Origin: Mycobacterium kiyosense
GTDB lineage: Bacteria > Actinomycetota > Actinomycetes > Mycobacteriales > Mycobacteriaceae
NCBI GenBank assembly: GCA_021654635.1
Contig: AP025179.1
Coordinates: forward strand, 1,736,001 to 1,800,000
Length of the DNA: 64,000 nucleotides
Reading direction: 5' to 3'
In this document: piece by piece, positions 32,632 to 39,948 of the stretch
How the letters are laid out: each line of letters opens with the position of its first letter
How positions within the stretch are numbered: position 1 is the first letter of the stretch
Position numbers and translations under genes: made by a program
The notes under the pieces: model-generated
The model's input: the letters and a program-made list of their open reading frames with translations, nothing else
What the model was told of the DNA's origin: nothing
Database searches by the model: none

Positions 32632-32694
32632 GTGTCGTCGCTCGTGCGTCTTCTTCAGCGTGCCGTAGTAGCCAGCACCCGCAGCGGGGTCTGA
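32632..32694 (+). CDS. Putative leucine-type leader peptide
   Basis: GTG at 32632 follows a strong ribosome site (CGGGAGG, 32620-32627 region) and encodes MSSLVRLLQRAVVASTRSGV then TGA at 32692. It contains three leucines, two as adjacent CTT codons (32650-32655), which are rare in this high-GC genome, and four valines. Its stop lies inside the first arm of a hairpin. Position, size and codons match leader peptides of ribosome-mediated attenuators. It precedes a LeuA-like regulatory-domain gene by 75 bases. Confidence 0.6.
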   Translation: MSSLVRLLQRAVVASTRSGV

Positions 32695-32732
32695 TCCAGA
32701 CCGACCCCCCGCTGTGGGTCGGAAGCTACTAC
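32665..32732 (+). promoter_or_regulatory. Putative attenuator with competing hairpins
   Basis: Three pairings can form. CAGCGGGG (32682-32689) pairs with CCCCGCTG (32707-32714), extended by TCTG/CAGA inside. CCGACCC (32701-32707) pairs with GGGTCGG (32716-32722). GTAGTAGC (32665-32672), covering two Val codons of the leader peptide, pairs with GCTACTAC (32725-32732). The second cannot coexist with the first as nested stems. A ribosome stalled on the CTT codons would cover the outer arm. There is no U-run, so control could act on termination or translation. Confidence 0.55.
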
Positions 32733-32769
32733 CGTCGGTCGCTCCTTCGAGCCAAAGAAGACCGGCACC

Positions 32770-33270
32770 ATGACTCTCCTCTCTCACGATTCCGACCACT
32801 TCGGCGACACCGCGGATGGGTGGTTCGAACGCCATTTCGGCGTCGCACTGCCCCGGGGCTTGCGCGATCGGGGTTCGGCGATGCCGTGGCAGAGCTTCGC
32901 CGCGAGTCTCGGCCGCAGCACCGGCCCGCTGCGGCTGGGGCACTGGGAGTGCACCGACTCGGCGCGCCCGGGTACCAGGCTGGGGCCGCAGGCCCGCAAC
33001 TTCCGCGCCGTGATCGCATTCGGTGATCGCATCGACACCTCGACCGCGGCCGCCGGTGGACCCGTCGCGGCGCTCACCGCGATGCTGCACGAACGCGGAA
33101 TTATGCTGGAAACACTGAACTTTCACCAGATGCGCGCAGGCCGGGACATCGTCACGTTCGTGCGCGGCACCGACGGCGTCGGCGCCGAATGGGCGATGGG
33201 CTGGGCGGACGATCCGACGCAGTCGGCGCTGCGTGCGGTGATCGCCTGTGCGAACCTATTGGTCGGCTGA
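32770..33270 (+). CDS. Stand-alone LeuA-type regulatory (allosteric) domain protein
   Basis: The 166-residue protein has no TIM-barrel catalytic domain. Its second half reads like the C-terminal leucine-binding dimer domain of 2-isopropylmalate synthase: SAAAGGPVAALTAMLHERGI-type sequence (GPVAALTAMLHERG), METLNFHQ-like ETLNFHQMRAG, TFVRGTDGVGAEWAMGWADD and QSALRAVIACANLL. The N-terminal third (FGVALPRGLRDRGSAMPWQS) is a short arm. I infer a leucine- or acyl-sensing role, perhaps by binding LeuA. The leader peptide and hairpins directly upstream support leucine-linked control. The family is widespread but uncharacterised as far as I know. Confidence 0.65.
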   Translation: MTLLSHDSDHFGDTADGWFERHFGVALPRGLRDRGSAMPWQSFAASLGRSTGPLRLGHWECTDSARPGTRLGPQARNFRAVIAFGDRIDTSTAAAGGPVAALTAMLHERGIMLETLNFHQMRAGRDIVTFVRGTDGVGAEWAMGWADDPTQSALRAVIACANLLVG

Positions 33271-33271
33271 C

Positions 33272-34753
33272 CTACAGCGGCCGCAGCACGATTGGCATGC
33301 CGTCCATCGGGATGGGAATCGTGCGGTAGTCCCACTTGGCCTCGTAACCCGGTCGCGCCAGCTCCAGGCGATACCGCCGCAGCAGCCGATGCATGATCGT
33401 CTTGATCTCCAGCTGCCCGAATGTCATACCGATGCATTTGTGTGCACCGCCGCCAAAGGGAGTGAACGCGTAGCGGTGTCGCTTGTGCTCGCTACGCGGT
33501 TCGGCAAACCGGTCTGGGTCGAACTTCAACGGATCGGTCCACAGCTCGGGCAGCCGGTGGTTCACCCCGGGAAATGCGGTGACATTGGTGCCGGCCGGTA
33601 TGTAGTGCCCGAGCAACTCGGTGTCGCGTACCGTTCGCCGCATCGCCCACTGCACCGGGGACACCAGACGAATCGCCTCGTTCATCACCAGGTCCAGCGA
33701 CTCCAGCTTTTCCAGGGATTCGATGTCCAGCGGTCCATCGCCGAGCCGGTCGGATTCGTCCCGGCAACGCTGTTGCCAGTCGGGGTTGGCGGCGAGCTGA
33801 TACGCCATATTGGTCGCGGTGGTGGTCGAGGTGTCGTGCGCGGCCATCATCAAGAAGATCATGTGGTTGACGATGTCTTCGTCGGAGAAGCGATTACCGT
33901 CCTCGTCCTCGGTTTGGCACAACACGCTCAGCAGGTCGTTGCCGCTCTTTCCGCGCTGCTCCTTGACCCGCTCGGCGAAGTAGTCCTCGAGCAGTTGCCG
34001 GGCCTTGAGGCCGCGCCACCAGGTGAACGGCGGGATGCCGGTGCGGATCACGGCGTTGCCGGCGCGGACCGTCATCGTGAAAGCCTTGTTGACCTTCGTC
34101 ACCAGTTCGCGGTCGGTGCCCGGCTCGTGACCCATGAACACCATCGAGGCGATGTCGAGGGTGAGTTCTTTCATCGCCGGATACAGCAGGAAGCGTGCAT
34201 CGTTGACAACCCAGTCGTCGGCGATCACCTGCGATACGACCTGGTCCATCTGTTCGACATAGTTCACCAGCCGGGACCGGATGAAGGCCTCCTGCATGAT
34301 CCGACGGTGGAACAGGTGCTCTTCGAAGTCGAGCAGCATCAGTCCGCGGTTGAAGAACGCGCCGATCACCGGTGTCCAACCCTGCTGCGAGTAGTCCTTG
34401 TTGCGGTTGGAGTAGATCACCTGGGCGGCATCCGGGCCGAGCGCAGCGACGAACGGCAGCACCGGCGAGTCCCCGAAGATGAGCGGGCCCTTCGTTTCGT
34501 ACAGAAACTGCAGATATTCCGGTCCGCCGCGCAACATCTCGATCATGTGCCCGAGGATCGGCAGTCCCCGGTCGCCGACGACCGGCTTGAGCCCACTGCC
34601 CGGTGGAGGCTCGGCCAGTCGGCGTTCCGGGAACTGGGTCTCCCGCAACCGGCGCTCCAGCAGCCCCATCCCGGGAATGTTGTTGACCGACGGGGTCAAC
34701 CGACGTCGTGCTTGGTCGAGGACGTATTCGGGGGTGCTGATGGTGGCTGTCAT
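33272..34753 (-). CDS. cyp136: Cytochrome P450 CYP136
   Basis: The 493-residue P450 has the I-helix oxygen motif MAAHDTSTTT, ExxR in MNEAIRLV, and the heme-cysteine loop TPFGGGAHKCIGMTFGQLEI near residue 430. The closeness to CYP51-like eukaryotic-type P450s (long N-terminus, GHYIPAGTNV) fits CYP136, Rv3059. Substrate unknown. Divergent from a TetR regulator, with a perfect inverted repeat between them. Its end is one base from the end of the LeuA-domain gene. Confidence 0.9.
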   Translation of the reverse strand: MTATISTPEYVLDQARRRLTPSVNNIPGMGLLERRLRETQFPERRLAEPPPGSGLKPVVGDRGLPILGHMIEMLRGGPEYLQFLYETKGPLIFGDSPVLPFVAALGPDAAQVIYSNRNKDYSQQGWTPVIGAFFNRGLMLLDFEEHLFHRRIMQEAFIRSRLVNYVEQMDQVVSQVIADDWVVNDARFLLYPAMKELTLDIASMVFMGHEPGTDRELVTKVNKAFTMTVRAGNAVIRTGIPPFTWWRGLKARQLLEDYFAERVKEQRGKSGNDLLSVLCQTEDEDGNRFSDEDIVNHMIFLMMAAHDTSTTTATNMAYQLAANPDWQQRCRDESDRLGDGPLDIESLEKLESLDLVMNEAIRLVSPVQWAMRRTVRDTELLGHYIPAGTNVTAFPGVNHRLPELWTDPLKFDPDRFAEPRSEHKRHRYAFTPFGGGAHKCIGMTFGQLEIKTIMHRLLRRYRLELARPGYEAKWDYRTIPIPMDGMPIVLRPL

Positions 34754-34804
34754 GACACTCCTTACCGGCCGTGGCGGCGGTCACTTTCTCTTAATATCTC
34801 GGTC

Positions 34805-34826
34805 AAACTTGACGCCTGTCAAGTTT
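34805..34826. promoter_or_regulatory. TetR-type operator between cyp136 and tetR
   Basis: AAACTTGAC-GCCT-GTCAAGTTT is a perfect 9-bp inverted repeat in the 116-base divergent region. Its place between the P450 and TetR starts makes it the likely site where the Rv3058c-like regulator controls both genes. Confidence 0.7.
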
Positions 34827-34869
34827 TCTTTTGGAACGGCGTGGTGCATGGTCAGGATGTGATCGAGAA

Positions 34870-35517
34870 GTGAGTAGTCAGGCTGCCGAGGACGGGCAGG
34901 GCTCGGCCGGACAGCGCCGGCGCGGCGACAAGCACCGGCAGGCGATCATGCAGGCGGTGCGCGACTTGTTGCAGGAGCGACCTTTTGCCGAACTCTCGGT
35001 CAGCACCATCAGCGTGCGGGCCGGGGTGGCCAGGTCCGGCTTCTACTTCTACTTCGATTCCAAGTACTCGGTGCTGGCCCAGATCCTTGCCGAGGCGGCC
35101 GAGGAACTCGACGAACTCACGCAGTACTTCGCGCCGCGCCAGCCGGGAGAGTCGCCCGAGCAGTTCGCCAAACGAATGGTGGGCAGCGCTGCGGCGGTGT
35201 ACGCGCAGCACGACCCGGTGGTGCAGGCGTGTAACGAGGCCCGGCACACCGATCTCGAGATCCGCGAGATTCTGGAGCGGCAATTCCAGGTGGTGCTCGG
35301 CCAGATCGTCAACATCGTCGACGCCGAAGTGAAGGCCGGCACCGCGCAACCGATCAGTGACGACCTGCCGACCCTGATTCGCACGCTGACCGGCACCACC
35401 GCACTGATGCTCACCGGTGACCCGCTGCTCGTCGGGCGCGACAGCGAGTTGCCGAACCGGGTGCGCGTGCTCGAACAGCTGTGGCTCAACGCGCTGTGGG
35501 GTGGTCGGGCGCGTTAG
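34870..35517 (+). CDS. TetR-family regulator (Rv3058c-like)
   Basis: The 215-residue regulator has an N-terminal HTH (HRQAIMQAVRDLLQERPFAE, LSVSTISVRAGVARSGFYFY, FDSKYSVLAQIL) and a variable ligand-binding C-terminal domain. The GTG at 34870 matches the expected start; only a weak GAGAA precedes it. It lies divergent from cyp136 and upstream of an SDR gene, 47 bases away, as in Rv3059-Rv3058c-Rv3057c. The likely operator is the palindrome at 34805-34826. Confidence 0.87.
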   Translation: MSSQAAEDGQGSAGQRRRGDKHRQAIMQAVRDLLQERPFAELSVSTISVRAGVARSGFYFYFDSKYSVLAQILAEAAEELDELTQYFAPRQPGESPEQFAKRMVGSAAAVYAQHDPVVQACNEARHTDLEIREILERQFQVVLGQIVNIVDAEVKAGTAQPISDDLPTLIRTLTGTTALMLTGDPLLVGRDSELPNRVRVLEQLWLNALWGGRAR

Positions 35518-35564
35518 GAATGCCGCACGCGGATTCGGACCGGACCGCCGGTATCGTCTCGACC

Positions 35565-36455
35565 ATGGCGCAGCGGGGCTCCGAGCACTATTTCACGGGT
35601 AAGCGGTGTTTTGTGACGGGTGCGGCCAGCGGTATCGGCCGGGCCACCGCACTGCGGCTGGCGGCACGAGGCGCCGAGCTCTATCTGACCGATCGCGACG
35701 CCGAGGGCCTGGAGAAAACGGTGGCTGACGCGCGCGCACTCGGCGCGCAGGTGCCCGCCTATCGCGTGCTGGATGTTTCGGACTACGACCAGGTGGCTGC
35801 GTTCGCCGTCGACATCCACACCAGCCACTCCAGCATGGACGTGGTGTTCAATATCGCCGGAGTGTCGGCCTGGGGGACCGTCGACCGGCTTTCCCACGAC
35901 CAGTGGACCAAGATGGTAGCGATCAACCTGATGGGCCCGATCCACGTGATCGAGTCGTTCGTGCCGCAGATGGTGGCGGCCGGCCGCGGCGGGCGGCTGG
36001 TCAATGTGTCCTCGGCGGCGGGGATCGTGGCGCTGCCCTGGCATGCGGCCTATAGCGCCAGCAAATACGGTCTGCGTGGATTGTCCGAGGTGCTGCGTTT
36101 CGACCTGGCCAAGCATGGCATCGGGGTGAACGTCGTGGTGCCGGGCGCCGTGCGGACCCCGTTGGTCAACACTGTGGAGATCGCGGGCGTCGATCGTGAG
36201 GACCCGCAGGTCGCCCGCTGGGTCGACCGCTTCAGCGGGCACGCCGTCTCACCGGAACGGGCGGCGGAGAAGATCCTGGACGGCGTGGCGAAGAACCGGT
36301 ACCTGGTCTACACCTCGCCGGACATTCGGGCGTTGTATGCGTTCAAGCGGTTGGCGTGGTGGCCTTACAGCGTGGCGATGCGCCAGGTCAATGCGGTCTT
36401 CACCCGTGCGCTGCGGCCCGGTCCCCCGACGCGGGGAATCCCGTCGGGTAATTAA
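35565..36455 (+). CDS. Short-chain dehydrogenase (Rv3057c-like)
   Basis: A 296-residue SDR with FVTGAASGIGRATALRLAAR (cofactor site near 17-36), NIAGVSAWG, VNVSSAAGIVALPWHAAYSA and SKYGLRGLSEVLRFDL. The extended C-terminus (YTSPDIRALYAFKRLAWWPY) is typical of mycobacterial SDRs that act on lipids or steroids. ATG at 35565 starts MAQRGSEHYF. Same strand as the TetR gene, probably cotranscribed; its stop overlaps the convergent dinB2 by four bases. Confidence 0.87.
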   Translation: MAQRGSEHYFTGKRCFVTGAASGIGRATALRLAARGAELYLTDRDAEGLEKTVADARALGAQVPAYRVLDVSDYDQVAAFAVDIHTSHSSMDVVFNIAGVSAWGTVDRLSHDQWTKMVAINLMGPIHVIESFVPQMVAAGRGGRLVNVSSAAGIVALPWHAAYSASKYGLRGLSEVLRFDLAKHGIGVNVVVPGAVRTPLVNTVEIAGVDREDPQVARWVDRFSGHAVSPERAAEKILDGVAKNRYLVYTSPDIRALYAFKRLAWWPYSVAMRQVNAVFTRALRPGPPTRGIPSGN

Positions 36456-37486
36456 CCCGGCATCATCAGTTCAAGACGGACTCCGAGCAGGCGGACGGGC
36501 CGGTCCAGTTCGAACAGGTCCAGGACGCGCAGGGCGGCGGTGACGATGACGTCGGGGTCGGTGGTCGGGGCGTCGAGTTTGCGGATCTTGGTGCGGGTGT
36601 AGAACGTCGAGGTGCGCACGGTGACCGCGACTCGCGTGACGATGCGCGCCTCGGCCAGCACGTCAGCGAGTGCTCGTCGAGCCAATTCCGTGACGGCCGT
36701 ATTCATTTCGCCACGTTCGGTCAGGTCGCGGGGAAAGGTGACGACGTGGCTGCGCGATCGCGCTACCCACGGTTCGGCGCTGACGTCGGTGTCGCCGCCA
36801 CCCTTGGCCAGCAGCAACAGCCACAGGCCGGTGCGCGGGCCGAATGTCGAGGTGAGCAGCTCGCCGTCGCTGTAGGCGAGGTCCCGGACCGTCGAGATAC
36901 CGGCGGCAGCAAGCTTTTTGGCGGTCTTGGGGCCGACACCCCACAGTGCGTCGACCGGCCGGTCGGCCATCATGGCCATCCAGTTGGCGTCGGTGAGGGT
37001 GAAGATGCCGGCGGGCTTGGCGAATCCCGTGGCGACCTTGGCGCGCTGCTTGTTGTCGCTGATGCCGACCGAGCAGGACAGCCCGGTTTGCGTCGCGACG
37101 ACGTGGCGGATCTGTTCGGCGACCGCGGCGGGATCGGCCGGCGGGGTCACGCCGACGTAGGCCTCGTCCCAGCCCCAGACCTCGACGGGGTGGCCGAGGT
37201 CCCGCAACAGGCCCATGACCTGTTCGGATGCCGCGTCGTAGGCGGTTGGGTCGGAGGGGAGAAAGGTGGCTTCCGGGCAGCGCCGGGCGGCGGTGCGCAG
37301 CGGCATGCCGGCGTGCACGCCGAACTCACGGGCCTCGTAAGAGGCGCAGGTGACGACTTTGCGTGGTTCGGTGGGATCGCCGCTGCCGCCGACGATGACC
37401 GGCAGGCCCACCAGTTCGGGGCGTCGGCGCAGTTCGACTGAGGCCAGAAACTGGTCGAGGTCGACGTGTAAGACCCAGGACGGCAT
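36452..37486 (-). CDS. dinB2: Y-family DNA polymerase IV DinB2
   Basis: The 344-residue polymerase has the first catalytic aspartate in LHVDLDQFLASVELRRRPEL, the second in VWGWDEAYVGVTP, and a helix-hairpin-helix region WGVGPKTAKKLAAAGISTVR. The position that acts as steric gate in DinB1 (second Phe of DAFFASVE) is leucine here (DQFLASVE), as reported for mycobacterial DinB2, which incorporates ribonucleotides readily. No beta-clamp motif is evident at the C-terminus (RLELMMPG). ATG 37486 gives the Rv3056-like length. Downstream of a TetR gene by 11 bases, probably cotranscribed. Confidence 0.92.
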   Translation of the reverse strand: MPSWVLHVDLDQFLASVELRRRPELVGLPVIVGGSGDPTEPRKVVTCASYEAREFGVHAGMPLRTAARRCPEATFLPSDPTAYDAASEQVMGLLRDLGHPVEVWGWDEAYVGVTPPADPAAVAEQIRHVVATQTGLSCSVGISDNKQRAKVATGFAKPAGIFTLTDANWMAMMADRPVDALWGVGPKTAKKLAAAGISTVRDLAYSDGELLTSTFGPRTGLWLLLLAKGGGDTDVSAEPWVARSRSHVVTFPRDLTERGEMNTAVTELARRALADVLAEARIVTRVAVTVRTSTFYTRTKIRKLDAPTTDPDVIVTAALRVLDLFELDRPVRLLGVRLELMMPG

Positions 37487-37497
37487 TCGGGTCCCGA

Positions 37498-38097
37498 TCA
37501 CCTGCCGCACAGCTTGCGGGCCAGGCCGGCCCACGCGTCGGCCAGGGATTCTTGGGTGTGGCCGCCGTCGCGGAGTTGATGCTCGACGTAGTCGACGTCG
37601 AGCAGGGCCAGCAGGGCGTCGGTCTGCACGGCCAGATCGCCGGTGGTGTCGGCGGCCCGAAGTAGCACCTGGACGTGTCTGCGCTGCACGGCGGCCGCAC
37701 CGACCCGGCGCGTCTGCGGGTCGCGGTTGGCCGCGGACAACAACTCGTGGTGGGTATGGACAAAGCAGATCCGTTCCCGGCCGAATGCGATCAGGCGCTC
37801 CAACGGCGGCGCATCGGGACCCAGCGGCGGCGGACCGAACAGGAATGCCTGCTGGCTTTCCTTCTCGTCCTCGTCGAGCAGCACCGTCATCAGCCCGGCC
37901 CGGCTGCCGAAGCGCCGGAACACGGTGCCTTTACCGACTCCGGCGGCGGCGGCGACGTCGTCCATGGTGACCGCCTCGGCGCCACGCTGCCGGACCAGCT
38001 CGCGGGCCGCAGCCAGCAGCAGCGCTCGGTTTCGTGCGGCGTCGCTGCGTTCCTGCTGCCGTTGCGGAGCCGATACCGGTAGTTCGATCCCGGTCAT
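37498..38097 (-). CDS. TetR-family regulator (Rv3055-like)
   Basis: The 199-residue regulator has an HTH with GAEAVTMDDVAAAAGVGKGT and FRRFGSRAGLMTVLL. It lies 91 bases from the divergent FMN reductase gene and 11 bases before dinB2. A perfect 12-bp palindrome in the divergent region is the probable operator. The C-terminal domain (LERLIAFGRERICFVHTHHE) belongs to the TetR_C group common in actinobacterial redox regulators; the ligand is unknown. Confidence 0.87.
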   Translation of the reverse strand: MTGIELPVSAPQRQQERSDAARNRALLLAAARELVRQRGAEAVTMDDVAAAAGVGKGTVFRRFGSRAGLMTVLLDEDEKESQQAFLFGPPPLGPDAPPLERLIAFGRERICFVHTHHELLSAANRDPQTRRVGAAAVQRRHVQVLLRAADTTGDLAVQTDALLALLDVDYVEHQLRDGGHTQESLADAWAGLARKLCGR

Positions 38098-38127
38098 CCC
38101 TGTACTCTAACTCGATCGGAATAAAAT

Positions 38128-38139
38128 GGACTATAGTCC
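38128..38139. promoter_or_regulatory. Palindromic operator between TetR and FMN reductase genes
   Basis: GGACTATAGTCC is a perfect 12-bp palindrome in the 91-base divergent region, overlapping the probable promoter of the FMN reductase gene. It likely binds the Rv3055-like TetR. Confidence 0.65.
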
Positions 38140-38188
38140 GGTTAATCCGTGCAAGGATATGGACCAACGAGCAAAGGGGACGACAGAA

Positions 38189-38746
38189 GTGACCGAGACC
38201 AAGATCCTGGCCCTGGTGGGCAGCCTGCGCACGGCGTCGGTCAACCGCCAGATCGCCGAACTTGCCGCCCAGGTCGCTCCTGAGGGCGCCACCGTCACCG
38301 TGTTCGACGCGCTGGCCGAGTTGCCGTTCTACAACGAGGACGTCGACCCCGCGGTCGGCGCGCAGCACGACGAGCCGGCTGCGGTGGCTGCGCTGCGTGC
38401 CGCGGCGCGCGAGGCGGACGCCGCGCTGGTGGTCACCCCGGAATACAACGGCACCATCCCCGCGGTACTCAAGAACGCGATCGACTGGCTGTCCCGGCCG
38501 TTCGGCAGCGGCGCGCTGAAAGGCAAGCCGCTGGCGGTGATCGGGGGTTCGCTGGGCCAGTACGGCGGCGTGTGGGCACACGACGAGACCCGCAAGTCGT
38601 TCGGCATCGCCGGGGCGCGGGTGGTCGAGTCGATCAAGCTGTCGGTGCCCTTCAAGTCGCTGGACGGCAAGGCGCCGGCCGAGCACGAGGAGCTCACGGC
38701 CAATGTGCGCGACGTGGTCGGCAAGCTCGTCGCCGAGGTCGGCTGA
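38189..38746 (+). CDS. NADPH-dependent FMN reductase (Rv3054c-like)
   Basis: The 185-residue flavodoxin-like protein begins KILALVGSLRTASVNRQIAE (FMN phosphate loop) and has VVTPEYNGTIPAVLKNAIDW and VIGGSLGQYGGVWAHDETRK. It reduces FMN or quinones with NADPH. The GTG at 38189 is preceded by AAAGGGGACGACA. Divergent from the TetR gene that probably represses it. A strong terminator follows. Confidence 0.88.
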   Translation: MTETKILALVGSLRTASVNRQIAELAAQVAPEGATVTVFDALAELPFYNEDVDPAVGAQHDEPAAVAALRAAAREADAALVVTPEYNGTIPAVLKNAIDWLSRPFGSGALKGKPLAVIGGSLGQYGGVWAHDETRKSFGIAGARVVESIKLSVPFKSLDGKAPAEHEELTANVRDVVGKLVAEVG

Positions 38747-38758
38747 CGCAGTCCCGTC

Positions 38759-38788
38759 AAAGCCGCCGACGGTCTCGTCGGCGGCTTT
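38759..38788 (+). terminator. Rho-independent-type terminator
   Basis: AAAGCCGCCGAC and GTCGGCGGCTTT form a perfect 12-bp stem with a six-base loop, 12 bases after the FMN reductase stop, ending in TTT. Confidence 0.8.
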
Positions 38789-38954
38789 GCTGGTAGGGGG
38801 CGCCCTGCGCTGTGGCGCCGGATTTGTCGGTGGCCGCTGATATACCCATTGGCATGCGTAGCCCATCTACCCCGTCGCTGGCCGGTTGTGATCTGCGACA
38901 CGCCGACGACACGCCCGGCAATAGCTTACGACCTGCGAATTTCAAGAATGTTGT

Positions 38955-39002
38955 TTCGAACATCTTGTATCTCTTCTCGTTGTCACCCCCTAGGTGTAGT
39001 GT
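38955..39002 (+). promoter_or_regulatory. Two NrdR-like boxes upstream of nrdHIE
   Basis: Box 2, CCCCTAGGTGTAGTGT at 38987-39002, matches the corresponding box before nrdF2 at 14 of 16 positions. A weaker box 1, TTCGAACATCTTGTAT at 38955-38970, stands exactly 32 bases upstream, the same spacing as at nrdF2. The paired 16-bp layout about three helical turns apart is the known NrdR arrangement. The nrdH start is 224 bases further on, so a long untranslated leader is implied; no gene is seen in it. Confidence 0.55.
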
Positions 39003-39226
39003 TTCGAGGACCGGCAGATCCCAGGTTCACCAAATCCAGACCAGGTCCTCACCGACCCGGCAGGAGGCGGTGATCCTCCCGGAATCGGCATCACCAGCTC
39101 GCGCGACCTGGTGGCCGCGGACGGGAATCTGGGGTCCTCCCGGGGCGCTGAACACAGTGCGGACCCACCACTCAAGCCGTTGCCAGTCCCGTTAACCCCT
39201 CACTCCCGCAAAGGAGCGGTACGCCC

Positions 39227-39466
39227 ATGAGCATCATCGTCTACAGCAAGCCAGCATGCGTGCAGTGCGTCGCCACCTACAAGGCGCTGGACAAGCAGGG
39301 CATCGCCTATGAAACGGTCGACATCACCCTGGACCCCGAGGCGCGTGACTACGTGATGGCGCTCGGCTACCTGCAGGCGCCCGTCGTGGTGGCCGACAAC
39401 GCCCACTGGTCGGGTTTCCGTCCCGACCGCATCAAGGCGCTCGCGGAATCGGCGCTGAGCGCCTAG
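39227..39466 (+). CDS. nrdH: NrdH glutaredoxin-like electron donor
   Basis: The 79-residue NrdH-redoxin has the CVQC active site at residues 11-14 and the NrdH pattern [40 protein letters not shown]. It supplies electrons to the class Ib ribonucleotide reductase NrdEF and is itself reduced by thioredoxin reductase. ATG 39227 follows GGAGCGGTACGCCC. First gene of the nrdHIE operon. Confidence 0.95.
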   Translation: MSIIVYSKPACVQCVATYKALDKQGIAYETVDITLDPEARDYVMALGYLQAPVVVADNAHWSGFRPDRIKALAESALSA

Positions 39467-39495
39467 ACAGCGGTAGACGAACAGGGGCTGCGGTC

Positions 39496-39948
39496 ATGGA
39501 GAGCTTGGGGCACAGCCTGGTCTATTTCTCCTCCGTGTCGGAGAACACCCACCGCTTCGTGCAGAAGCTGGGTGTTCCCGCCACGCGGATACCGCTGCAC
39601 GGCCGCATCGAGGTCGACGAGCCGTACGTGCTGATCCTGCCGACCTACGGCGGCGGCCGGGCAACCCCCGACATCAACAACGGGGGATACGTCCCGAAGC
39701 AGGTCATCGCGTTCTTGAACAACGAGCACAACCGCTCACTGCTCCGCGGCGTCATCGCCGCGGGCAACAACAACTTCGGTGCCGAATTCGCCTACGCGGG
39801 CAATGTGGTGTCCCGCAAGTGCGCAGTTCCGTACCTGTACCGATTCGAACTCATGGGCACTCCGGACGACGTGGTTGCCGTTCGCTCAGGTCTTGCCGAA
39901 TTCTGGAAGGAACAGACGTGTCACCAACCGTCACTGCAGAGCCTGTAA
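39496..39948 (+). CDS. nrdI: NrdI flavodoxin, NrdF cofactor assembly
   Basis: The 150-residue flavodoxin-like protein has [20 protein letters not shown] (FMN loop), [30 protein letters not shown] and a C-terminal [15 protein letters not shown]. NrdI generates the oxidant that assembles the manganese-tyrosyl radical of NrdF. It overlaps the start of nrdE by 31 bases, so translation is coupled. Confidence 0.94.
   Translation: MESLGHSLVYFSSVSENTHRFVQKLGVPATRIPLHGRIEVDEPYVLILPTYGGGRATPDINNGGYVPKQVIAFLNNEHNRSLLRGVIAAGNNNFGAEFAYAGNVVSRKCAVPYLYRFELMGTPDDVVAVRSGLAEFWKEQTCHQPSLQSL

Noticed and set aside
38812..39195. Open frame in the nrdH leader region
   Set aside because: Low-complexity proline/serine-rich translation without a ribosome site; overlaps the NrdR boxes.
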